From Coleophoma eucalyptorum (taxonomy: Eukaryota; Ascomycota; Leotiomycetes; Helotiales; Dermateaceae): 64,000 nt of DNA. Numbering within the stretch: position 1 is the first letter of the stretch; every line of letters begins with the position of its first letter. Under the pieces are notes generated by a model. The model was not told the DNA's origin and searched no databases. It saw only the letters and a list, made by a program, of their open reading frames with translations. Positions 45,841-57,307 of this stretch are shown here, in pieces. The position numbers were made by a program, and so were the translations under genes. Location: NCBI GenBank assembly GCA_026120035.1, contig JALRME010000011.1, forward strand, positions 620,001-684,000, in the 5' to 3' direction.

Positions 45841-48287
45841 TTAATATTCTACAATGCCAACGCCATTTCTGGAATCATCAATAGGTGAGGTGACGAGCCA
45901 TTCCGGTTGAGAGGCCATTGCCGCGACAGGAGATGGCCATACAGAGTCATCTCTCCAACTATCTGTAGCACTGATGGGAATTTCTTGGACAGCAGTACCC
46001 GTGCTACAATCGGATGGTTGTCCTTCTGTAGCTAAGCCATAAGCTGTGATCATACCGTCATCTGTAATTTCACCCACAATACTGCCGCGCCATTGCCTAC
46101 TACTACTGGGAGGCGCTAAACTCGTCGCTTGACCTGTTGCAGCAGGATTATATGTGGGATTGGATGGCATTTCGAGCAGGGGAACTCCTTCGCCAGGTGT
46201 CATAATACCCAACGTAGGCATAATATTCTGTGAAAATCGTTGCATCTCTGGCTTTTCAGCCGCTTTGGCCAAAAGTAAATTTGCGAATTGTTTCTGAGAG
46301 TTCGGCGTCTGACTTAGTGTGCGCACGAACATTCCGAAAGGGTCTTGGGTAATGCCGTAGTTCTCTGTCGGGATATTCTGCCCACAGGCTTGCATCACGT
46401 CTAGCATCGTATTGCCGATTTCGAAAATCTTCTCAAAAATCCCCATTCCGTGTACTTCAATACTTGGGGAGGGAAGACTGGAAATAACGTCTAAGAGCGA
46501 GTGTGCGATTTTCAATGGGTAGGAGAAAGTCATGCTTTCATCTTCAGCCGACGAAGAGAGAAGCCCTTGACGCATGGAGGATTGCCAGACTATCAGACGG
46601 AGCCATTGTTGTGTTACTAGGATATCGGCTTTCTGGATGTCTGTCATTGATAGGTGGGATGGGTGAGGCTGGTTGAGTTGCTGCTGAAGCGACTTGTAAG
46701 TCACTATAGATGCAGGAGCGTCTGATGCCTCGTTCCAAACATCAACAAACGAAGAATCAAGTAAGTGGTAGGATTGGACAAGACGCATGAAGCCGGAATG
46801 TATTTCGGGAGACTCGTATTCGTGGAGCGTGGAGGGAAATGCTGGGGTTTTAGATAGTGTCAATGGTTTGTGGCGTAGAATTGCGAACGATCTACATAAT
46901 AGTTAGAATGGTCCTTACGCAGGGAGCCGACAACCTGCCTTTCTGTAACGTAGAGAATCCAGAAGGTTCTCCGTCGGCATAGCTCTTCAGTGGGTGAAAG
47001 CCCAACGTAAGATGGTTCATCATGCAATCCAAGGTCCTGACCCATTGTGATAGCTTCTCTGAGATAGTACCAAGATTTCCGATTCTGATTGAGCTCAAAA
47101 AATGAGGTAGATATTAGGTATGATGAGACAACAGCTCCTAGAGAACGATCTTCGACAAAATCGTAGGACTGCCTCACTGATATGCACTCATCGAGGAAGA
47201 ATCGACCTGCTGCATCCCAAGAATGGTGACCTGGAGCCATAATATTCTTTCCCATCATGTGGGTAGATGTTAAAGCGCATAGTGAATAGAGAATATTTTT
47301 CTCAAACATCTCCAATGGTCTAGTGATGGCCTCTCGTAGCGAAGGCATGTACAGAAGAGGCATGATTGGGTATATGTGCTCCATGAAAAGATCGAGGCAT
47401 GTCGGGATTAAGTGAAGATAGCTCGCAGTGGTTGGTCTAAATTGGTCCGAGGTGTAGATACTTCGAGGCTCGTCAGCCGACCCCTCTACTATATCTGTAA
47501 TGATGGGATGCCATCGTGGATGACATGCTGAATTTGGCGATCCAGAAGAGTCGACATGGTCGGACATCCATTGCTCAATGCTAAGAGAATGTTAGAACAT
47601 CTTCAAAGTGCCGAGTAGACCAAACACCAAGCGAGTAGAGAAAGCGAGTGGAATTTCAAGGATTTACAAACAACAATCCAGCATTATCTTATATCAGTTC
47701 TGCGTGGCGTTGAAGCTTACACGCAAGACACGTGATATAAACACAGCTTGCTGGTAAGGAACGAGGTTGGTAAAGGGGAAATTTTGCGGGAGAAGGAGAA
47801 GAGCCTTGCAAGTTCATGATATATAGAAGTAATGGCATTGGAAGGAAATGCGTAGAGAAGGGCCACTCACGATCCAGAGCCAGTGCCGTCATGACTGTGA
47901 CTGTGACTGTGACTGTGACTGCTGCTGGTGGTTGAAAGGGGAGGCCTGATTTTCGCTTTCTCGCCATGATCCTCAGCGCGCAGCTCGTTGATAACTCTTC
48001 CACTGCCCCTCTTAGGACCTCGCCTCTTCGGAACATGATCGCGTTTGCAAGTCAGGGATGCGCTGATGCACTGGTTGCAAGGGTACTCTCCATCACATCG
48101 AATGCCTAGACGCTGGTCAGTGCTCAAGCTCAAGCATATCAGAACGGCGGTGATGCACAGCGTATGTAATACAAGATAGTGCAAGGGATTGGGGAGCCAA
48201 ATACTAACGTCTACGTCGGCAGTGATCGCATACTTTCCGACGATCACGAGCCGTGGATGCTAGTGGCTTATTGCTTTCAGGAGACAT
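45841..48287 (-). CDS. Zn2Cys6 fungal transcription factor
   Basis: This is a binuclear-zinc-cluster regulator of the Gal4 class with a fungal_trans middle domain. Exons 48287-48209, 48105-47871, 47580-46939 and 46891-45841 give 668 residues. The six cysteines are C20, C23, C30, C36, C39 and C46, with the usual 2-6-5-2-6 spacing; the cluster is restored only by joining exons 1 and 2. A basic KRRGPKRGSGR linker follows, then a Ser-His repeat coded by a hexanucleotide microsatellite (47891-47920). The fungal_trans region (about residues 130-330) includes the LCRRRTFWILYVTER block. The third intron, 46892-46938, starts with GC, not GT (AG/GCAGGT), and has a perfect TTCTAAC branch point; only this choice joins TERSFAILRHKPLTL in frame. 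The target pathway is unknown. Confidence 0.88.
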
Positions 48288-48686
48288 CCCATCTCCTAAG
48301 TATCACCGAGATGGCATATAGAGATGCAGAGATGGCATTTGCATTGGAAAGAAGAATTGAGCGAAAGATAGGGCGAGTAGAGGGGAATAGAGGGGGGGGT
48401 AGAGGGGCGAGGAACGAAGGAGGAGAGACGTTGCAAGTACTGTCGTTCGATGGTTGGTGGTGGGATACTATTCGCCCGGTGAGGGATAGACGAGAGATCT
48501 AAGGAGGCAGCACTGGATCGGAGATGGCAGAGCAATGTGCGTGGAGGGGCCGAGTCCGAGAAGGGTGGCAGGGAGGTGGGAAGGTGGGAAGGTGGGAGGT
48601 GGTCAGACACAAAACTCAAGTGCGGGGAGGATCTTCAAAATCGCGGGGTGCCGTAACTTGACACGCGCTAGGCTGAATGCGGCCCG

Positions 48687-49196
48687 CTGCTGGGTGATTA
48701 CTCGCCTGCCATTGTCCTTGCCTTGACAACTATAAAACCCTAGGTGGACTGGAGGGATCCGATGTGGCAGCCGGCACCGTCATCGTTGTTGTCCCAAGCG
48801 GCAACAATCACTGCAGTAGCAATGCCGCCGGAAATCATTGCCTTTCGGGAATCGTAAAAGCCTGCTACACTTCATTAGACTTTACTACCTGGCAAGATTC
48901 AGAACTCTGTTCCTCTCTCCAATAGTGTATGGACTCGACCATTTCCGCTCTGAAGAGCTTTGGCAGGAGTAAATAACAACAGAGGCACTGCCTCACAGGG
49001 ACGACTTTATCATATCGCCTTCCGTCACAGCCCAAGAGGCGTAAAGCGAAGCGTCGAGGTATTCAGACCAGCCCGAAACAGAGCAGCACCATTAGGCATC
49101 GGCATCCACGTCCTGGAAAACAACAGCACAACGCATTCCTCTCCCGTATTGAATAGCCTCGATGATTTACGCCCCGAGGAACTCTTATACGTGTAG
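48687..49196 (+). pseudogene. Two ATG-less open frames, possible gene remnants
   Basis: Frame one, ending at the TAG near 48925, reads through GGLEGSDVAAGTVIVVVPSG and then a Cys-rich end with NAAGNHCLSGIVKACY; it has no ATG after the preceding stop. Frame two (48962-49196) contains GRLYHIAF, which resembles the start of a vicinal-oxygen-chelate dioxygenase strand, but the metal-ligand glutamate region is not recognisable. They may be decayed or missed exons, or chance. Confidence 0.2.
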
Positions 49197-50926
49197 ATGG
49201 TGTCCTGAAAATGACAGCAAAGTCCATCTTGGTAACAAAACCTGGTCTACTGAGATGTGTACGACCAGCCTTACTGCTGTACCGCACCAGCCGATGCACC
49301 CACACACATGCACATCTGGCAGTTCTATCACATAAAGATAGGTTCTGAAGGCTTGAAATGCCAAGCAGGAAGCGAATTTCTACGCAGGCTCGAAGGGGAA
49401 GTAGCGGCTAAGTAAATTGTAAATTCTGTCTTTTTTTTTTCCCACGCTCGTATTTGATAATTGAGTAGAGGCTTTAAGTCTTGATGACAACAAATAGAGG
49501 AAGACCAAAGAACTCTCTTCAAGAGAACGTCCTGGCCACATTGTGACTCCCAGGTAGGAGAAGATTATTAAGCACAAAGGTTTGGTGTTTTCCAACAGGT
49601 GAGCGATGATATGGCTACCACATTAAAGAAGGCAACAGGCGCCGAGGGCTATGATGGCATTTCGGCCAAGGGTATGCATAACGAATAATACGAAGCACTC
49701 TCGAGTGCAGGAATGCCAAAAGTATGAAGGACCAACCATGCTGTCATTGTGCAGATAGTAACCGCACATTTACGTCTAGTGGGTATCCTGACTACAGCAG
49801 TACTTCTAAGAGCACCAATCGTAAGACCATTGAGAACGATTAGTCCGTAAGCGACGGATTTCCCACAGTGTCAATAGATTCTGCAGTCCTAAGGACGAAG
49901 TAATTACCATAAGTCCGTTGTCCTTTGGCTCTGTTGGTTATGAAACCGATGCCCTTGAATAACACTGGAAATAAGCTACATATAGCTATAATCTAATTCA
50001 TTGGCTTCTCTGAAGTGAAGTGAGATGCAAAGTTACGAAAAGTGAGCAAAGATTGTTCACCGTCTTTGCGCGCATATTTTCACTCGTAGGTTGGAATGCA
50101 CTTGCTTTTCAGCAAACACTTAATGAGACGATGCGTTATAATTGATGAATCCTATGCGATAGCATGGGCCTTAAACGTTGAGAGTCAAATCGCATATAGA
50201 GAGTTAATATATTGGCTCCGTCTTCCGTGAAACCCGGCGACCGAACGCACGGAACATTGAACATCCACTCTTATTCCAAGCTAACAGATAAATCACATCA
50301 CGGGTAGAGATTATTCTTAGAATACCCGGTCAATGTTTAGAAAATCTGGGGTATGCTGAAGCATTAGAGCAAAGATCTGATACCCCTCTTTCCTAGAACA
50401 ATGTATGGAAATATGACTATATGCACACATTGGATCTTTGGAGGGGTGTATCCTGCGGTAGGTACCCCATCACAACACCGTCAGATCAGATTATCCCTCA
50501 GTCGAGTTACAATGACCACGTGTATCACTAGAACACGTCGGGAGAAGATTGCAATCCATGAAGGGGTTAAGCACTTTACAAACCATTACCCCTGCATTAT
50601 GGGTTTATTTCAAAGGACCCTGATTCTGTGTGGCGGACGTAGCATGCTTCCTTTTCGCTGGCGGCTTACATCAAAAGCATCGACCGATAGGATTAGAGGA
50701 GCGTGGACCAACCATCCGGAAATTGGTCACGCCAGTCTGCAGGTGCCAAAGCTAACCTATATATGCAAGCGGCTGTCAATACCTATTCCACACTTGGCAT
50801 CTTGATGCATTGTATAACATCCGCCTAGTAAACATGGTACTCGTGTCCCGTTTCGTCCCGTTTCGGGCATCTTGGGATTCAGCCTTGAAGTTGGGGGACT
50901 TGAGAACCCGAGAGCAAGATTGGTAT

Positions 50927-50970
50927 GAGGTTGGATCGAAGTTGGATCGAGGTTGGATCGAGGTTGGATT
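50927..50970. repeat. 11-bp tandem repeat, four copies
   Basis: Four units of GAGGTTGGATC, with one internal change in unit 2 and one in unit 4, stand head to tail. It is a short minisatellite in otherwise unremarkable intergenic DNA. Confidence 0.7.
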
Positions 50971-52248
50971 TTAGCTTGGTAAGCTGAAGATCTGGATTTT
51001 TTCATCTTAGTGAGCCTTTCGTAGCATGTGATTGCGCGAATCAGGCCTTTCTCCCCAAACTTGTCTTCTGGTAAGCTGGTTCGGTGCATATTTGACGAAT
51101 CTTTACAGTTAGCTACGAGTGGGCATGATTCTGTTCGTATGATTGGGTCGATAACATTTGGACCAAAGCGAGCTCCGTAAAGGGACTGCAGCCTAGAATA
51201 ATTAGATGCATGGTGGCTAGGCGTGAGATAAGAGAAGTTAGAAACCTAGACAGAAAACTAGTGGAGGAGATGGGCTGCGAGAGAGCTGACACAAGCCAAA
51301 TAATTAGAGTGACTTGATGCCACTTGGGCTAAAGCTACGTATTTCAAGGCACCCAAAACATCATGTAGACATGCCGAGAGGCCATCGGTGTTCCGAACTC
51401 TTCTCGTGTGGTGGTTAGGGAATGGGACCAGGATCAGACTCAGGCTTAAAAGAGGAACAATTATATGTAGGCGAGGAGGGTCCATTGGATTACAAACAGT
51501 GAGGCCTGTGTTATCCACTTATTTAAAAGGGAAGAATTGTGTATGCCACTGCATTGTTTAAAATGTGATTCTGCCGCCTGTTAGTTAAGCCTGAAGCAGT
51601 GGTTTCCAAGATCCACCTGAAGTGAGAAATGCAAGCATATCTTCTGGCATATCTTCATGCTGATGGAACTTGAGGGCTCGCATGAATAGGTGCAAACTAC
51701 TTCCTCATTGTGATGATGCAAATTGAAGCTTCTGGCGAATATTTTTACGTGTCCCCATAATTTATTGGATTTGGAATTTCCGATATATGCACAAATGACA
51801 CATGCTTATGATCTTTGGAGAGGAAAAAGTGTTCGGTGGCCGCAGAAATTGTAGGGGCATGAGGACAAGGGTAAGATAAGTAATCGAAATGCAGTTGGGT
51901 GTGACCAAGGGGCTGCGTGCTGCATGCAGCAGCGTAGATATGAGCTGGAGGAATTATGGCACTAGCTAGCAATTTGGGTGAGTTAGCCGCAGTCTCGCAG
52001 ACCTTTGTCATCCAATACTAATAGACGGCAAAAGGGAAAATTGGGCAATTTATTATTCCTCACTCAACTTCGCCGCAGAGAATTTGCACGAAGGGTAGGG
52101 CAGCGATATTTGATATATGGACCTGATAGAGAACCCTCGCTAGTGTCTTGTCGGGAGTACATGCCAGTGAATATAAGTAATACCTTTGAATGGTTATCCA
52201 GTGGACCTGAGTATCCTGGACGGACGATGAAAGACCTGCAGCCCGCAC

Positions 52249-54038
52249 TTATAATGCTGGAGATTGGAAGTTCTCTCTCCGTAGCTTCACGAATGCTGAC
52301 TGCTTGTGTGGAAAAGTCACCTCCCGCTCCTTCTGGAACCCTGCATCTGCGAGCAAGGATATAAACCTGGATAATATATTAGCGATGTAATTATCTCGTG
52401 AATATGGCGATCCCAAAAATAGGTGGATAGAACATACCGCTCGTTGTCCACTCTAGGTTCTAAGACGACATTGTTTGTACGATAGTCAGCGCAGAATGCT
52501 GCATGGGCCAAGGATGTAATCCAAGCCATGACTCGATGCTTGCCTCTGAACTGCTCCTCGCCAACGAGGACGTGTACACCTCTGTCAAAATCACCAGCAT
52601 CATTCCCAAGATGTCGTCCAAGGATATCCTCCTTCACCCAGTAAATCTCAAAATATCCAAATGGCTTTCCATCCCAAAGCCCAATGACAGGGAAGCTGTT
52701 CTTAGACTTCAAATTACCGGTTAAAAAATCGGTTTGTACTTCTTGTGGACCAGCACAGCCCCAGAATTTGGAAACTCGTGGCGAGTTCATCCATTTGTTG
52801 AGCAGCTGTAAATCAGACATGTTCATGGTATCGCTAGTATCAACTACCTCACGGGAAGCCTCAGTGAGAGATGTTTCAGTAAGATGTGCTGAGACGGAAG
52901 AAAGAGACTGTGTAGCTTTGTGGCTACCACCTGAGCCAGCGGACGTTGGTCCGGTGTATGGGACCGGCAACGGCGACAGAGATGCGGTTCTAAAGGTAAG
53001 GTATTGACCCGTACTCGGAACAAATCTTGTATAGAAAGTCTGGCCTTGGCGGGGTGGCTTTGGTCGTATTGGATGTCTTTGCCCATTGGTCATTGTATAC
53101 TGCAAAGGAGGAGGGGGGAAATATGTTGGTAAGTGACTTCCAGATGAGAACGGTCCAGCTGCTCCAGACCAGAGCCCCGGACTCAGAGCCCCGGCATGTT
53201 CTGACTGCTCTCTTCTGTGCGGTGAATGAGTACGAGAAACTTCAGAGCCTCCGACTGGGGAGCTTGGTCTGCTGCCATAAGGAGAGCCCGGATAGCCGCC
53301 TACAGAATTGGGCGAAAGTGTGAAGAGGAAGAGATTGGGTGGTATCTGCCAAAAGCTTCGTCTTGAGGTAAACATCTCTGACCAGCCCTCTGGGCTACTT
53401 TCGTCAAAGCTCAGACCTACAGTCGAGTCCTCCGATGCGACCAAACCCATCCTCTCAAGCTTCTGTATGAGATTACGGCCCCGAAGCACGCCTTCTCTCT
53501 TGATATTGATACGCCATTCTCCTCTTGGCTTGCCTTGATCGGGTGTATTTTTCGATGCCTCCGAGAAGATATACGGGGAGGGCTCAGGCTGGTGGAAGTA
53601 CCAATACAGGGTGGTCCAAAGCATCATCGCAATCTGTCTGGTCGGGCTGGTGGGAGGTTTGAAGTCGGAGCTTGACGGATTCGAGATGGATGATATGAAC
53701 AACGAATCAGACTGTAGGGTAGGTTTTCGATATGGGTGGAAGTGACGCCTGCGCTCATGAGGCATGCCCTTTAGTTCGGGCTCAACAGGCTGTGGCGATT
53801 GAGATTCGGAAGAAGTGCCATGGTCTTCGTCATAATCTTCGGTGGAAATAATGCAAGTCCATCGTTACAGAGGTTAGCAAAGTCAGTAGCATGTTATGGA
53901 CTGCCAAGCATACCCTGGGGGAAGGGCTGTCTTGTGCCGGCTCAGGTCGTTGCTCTTGAAGAAGAAGCCCCCAAAGACGGGTGTAACCGTCAAGGTTTGG
54001 CCATTGGGCAGGTGAAGGAGATTCTGTGCTGACGCCAT
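52249..54038 (-). CDS. Siderophore N5-hydroxyornithine transacylase (SidF/SidL type)
   Basis: This is a GNAT-like acyltransferase that adds an acyl group (acetyl or anhydromevalonyl) to N5-hydroxyornithine, making the hydroxamate of ferrichrome- or fusarinine-type siderophores. Exons 54038-53914, 53862-52438 and 52366-52249 give 555 residues. The N-terminus has LPNGQTLTVTPVFGGFFF, typical of the fungal group. The C-terminal acetyltransferase domain (about residues 330-545) contains DLQLLNKWMNSPRVSKFWG, FGYFEIYWVKEDILG, DRGVHVLVGEEQFRG and, across the last intron, NERFISLLADAGFQKEREV. A Ser/Pro/Gly-rich stretch (about residues 190-330) separates the halves. The first intron begins GTATGC but no AG precedes GWTCIISTE, the sequence needed for continuity. 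No NRPS or SidA-like gene is nearby. SidF or SidL cannot be decided here. Confidence 0.87.
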
Positions 54039-57000
54039 GCTCGGAGAGTCAGCAAAGCGGATGCAGAGAGGGACAGCGACGGTGTCAAGGTGAGAATTGC
54101 AGAAAGTTGAAGGTTTGATGGCTCGTATGTTGCTTCCCCTCCCGACGTCGGCATATTCAATTTTCGCCCTCCCCACCAATTACGTATGTCCAAGACAACT
54201 GAGAATAAGGCATACATTCTGAAAAGTGGTACATGGGGCCCTCTCGCCGGTAGAACTGTGGCGAATGTAATAGCGTAACTTCATGAAATCCATAGAATCT
54301 TGAGAGGGCTTTTCTGTTGTCTTATCCTCAGCATCTTAAGGGTGTGTTAAGGTGGTCGCGCATAAAGCTTTACCTTTTGCCTTATAAGTAGGTTCGCACG
54401 CTTAAGGTAAAAAAAACGTAGGGGTTCGAAATGACGCAGATACAGGGGAAGCTCGGGCATGTAATTTGGCACTTGGGCTCGCCTCCATCTACCGCATATT
54501 AGTCTCTGGAATACAGGGCCTTTTTACCCCGCCAGCCCGTAACCGAAAACAACACATGGCTCAAAAATTACACCGATAACACCACTTCTGCATGATCACG
54601 AAGTTGGCAATGAAATACCTACTAACCACAGAGAGGCTAATGGCCAGCTTTATAGCCATGCAGAGAGATAATAGAATACCGTAAGCGCTCGACAAAACTG
54701 ACTATTTACTGGGTGCGTTCGTACGATAAACTAGAGTGAGCCCGTGAATTCCGGGTAAGGCAACCACTTAAACCCAAGGATTCCTAGGTATGTTAGAGGG
54801 TCTTAGAACTATATTACTATAGATTAGAATGCCTGACATAGGGAATTTGACCAATAGTCCTCTATGTAAACCCTTAAGTGCTAGCTCAAGAGGTATACCT
54901 ATCATCGCTGTATAGGTTGCTAAAGGCCTTTCCTAACTTAGGACGAAGTCACAAGCCGGTTTCTTTGGTTAATTGAGTCAATTTTCTGGTATAAAGATCA
55001 AAAGAGAGTACTCTAGTTGGATGAAGGGATATCTCCAATCGGAAGCCGTAAGGCCAAAGAGAAGGGCACCCAGAATAGAGAGCAATACTACCTAACCTAT
55101 ATCCAGCACTAATTCTACCGTAGAGGTATAATACCTGTAAATGCGCAAGGAGCAAATGGATATAATTTTTAAGTTACTTATCCCATTATTCACCCCTCTA
55201 GAAAGACGAGAGCTTTAACCTAAAGGGACTAGCTTGCTTAAGTCCAGATGTAAATCCCCACAGCACAGAGAAGGGTTAATAGGAGAATTAAACGGGTAGC
55301 ACATAGGAGGGGGGGAAAGGAAGTCTAGCACCAAGGAGGAAATATAGTAAGCAATGATTAAATGATAAAGAAGCACTATAGAATAATATGCCATATGGAT
55401 TAGATTAACCATCTTCCTGACCGGCACGAGCATTTTGTTCATGCATTAAATGAGTATCGTAGGCGGCAGTCTGTACCTAATTAAATGCTAATTCCTTTCA
55501 TTATGTAGGTTGCTTTTCTCCGGCGTTCGATGCGGGTATGGGAACCCCTGTAGCCCACAGACCACATAGGTTGGGCTCTTTGTTGTGGCGTTATGGTCCG
55601 GACGAAGGATCACTCAACGCCTATCTACGCGCGATGGTCCGCCCCCAGCAAGGACGCTGTCTTTGTGATTTCTCGGATGATCATTCCTACCCAATCAATA
55701 ATACACATCACACGTATACTACTAAGCTACGGCACGACATCCAAGAGCACCCGTGTTTAGCCAATCTGCTGAAGTGTTGAATTTACAACTGTTCATGGAT
55801 AACCGCTTGAAAGATATTGGCCTCACGCTCCGAATGCCTCCTTCCGTCTCGAATCTGGGCAGATCTCGATCCCTGTGTTGGTCCTTGCAACCCTGCTTGA
55901 CCACTCTTGTGTATTTCGGTCCCTAGGATACAGCTTCTTCCACATTCATTGGACACATCGCATCGCAGCATGCTCACCTCTATTTATCAAGATTACTAGC
56001 CTTTCTAGCATCACATTGCCTTGCTAGCCCTATGGCCTGACTCGCTTCTATCTGCACTGTGGGCGGCAATAGGGGGAAGGAGGTGATCCTAGTCCTTGCT
56101 TGCTTGCTTGCATCGCTTGGTTGGATTCCATTGTTATCCATTGAGCAGATGCATAGCTAGACAACATACTACCCCTTGCTCTATATCTCCCATGGCTGTA
56201 TAGTGTGGCAGGCTCCAACTAAAGTAGCGCCCACCGCGATGCAGTCAACTGTCTTTGTATCCAGTGGTTCGTACGAAATCGTTCACGGAACCAAGATAGT
56301 TATTGTGCCCCGGACTCCGAACAGCAAAGCAATTTGCAGGCCACGACAACGCTCTGGATCCACAAAAATCATCTGTTGATATTGCTGACCTGAAAGCTCC
56401 CATTCTCCTCACTATCCCGCCATTGAACAAACGGGTGCGCCTCTGGCTCCGGTGTCAGTACAGGCGTAAATGATTGTGTGTGGCAATCGCGTCTACCATT
56501 ACAGGGGAGCGTGATGCATTGTACAAGACCTTCTGCCAATGTCGTGTTGTATGCAAGTCTCGCATGGTAAGGACTCGACGGAAGTCATATAGACTGCCTC
56601 ACTGCCGCACGGTCGTTGAGGGATATCGGCCTGGTGAACAAGATAATCACCACCGAGGAGAATTGTTCGTTGGTCCATTCATCACGGCTACCGCCTCCAT
56701 AGCATCTAGCATGGCGTCTCCTTTGGACAAGAGCTTGAGCTAGGACTAGCGTGTGAGGCTCTCTGCCGGGATTTGTCCTCTACTGACCTGGCCGACTGGC
56801 AGCTGTCACGGTAATAAGATCTGGTTCAAACTGCTTCAATCCCGTAAATCAGACATCAGAGCTGTGCACCTGTAACTGACGGCATAAAACAGCGGGCCGT
56901 CAGACGCCTGCGACCATCTGCTGTAAGTTGTGGCTCAATGCCGGTGCTTGTACATACATTATCCAATGCGTCCAAAACTCAACTAGCCGCAGCATGTCTG

Positions 57001-57307
57001 GATCCTGCCAGTCTTGACCATTCTGCCCCGACAAACAAGGGCATTTCAGTCTTGCCCCGAACCCAAGGGACAACCTTTCGCCAAAACGACCTTACCTAGC
57101 TGCGTGACGGCGCGACCCTAGTAATGAATGCCATATCAACCTGTTCACTCCACATCCACCCTTTTCTTATTATGCCCCTCTGGTGCCGCAGATGGGGCCA
57201 GGACAATATATGTAAGCAAGTAGCCAGGTTAGATTGTTTTCGAGGAATACACCAGGAAACTTCTGCTGAGAAAGAGCCTCACCCATTTACTTCAAGTCCC
57301 AACCTCG
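54039..57307. other. 3.3-kb divergent intergenic region with an AT-rich, relic-like core
   Basis: No gene is supported between the siderophore gene and the small gene at 57308. The 54.7-55.45 kb part is AT-rich, carries many TA steps and scattered stops in all frames, and has the look of a degenerate transposable element, but no domain or terminal repeat is recognisable. Near 54338-54420, CTTAAGGTAAA-like strings occur in both orientations. The 55.5-57.1 kb part shows nothing specific. Confidence 0.45.

Larger units (their letters stand above)
48288..52248. other. 4-kb intergenic region with remnants and short repeats
   Basis: No intact gene is supported. It contains the Zn2Cys6 promoter (48.3-48.7 kb), a TATA-like CTATAAAACC at about 48729, two open frames without ATG (48.69-49.20 kb, listed separately), and an 11-bp tandem repeat at 50927-50970. 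The 49.6-50.4 and 51.5-52.0 kb parts are AT-rich and look like ordinary intergenic DNA. Confidence 0.5.
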
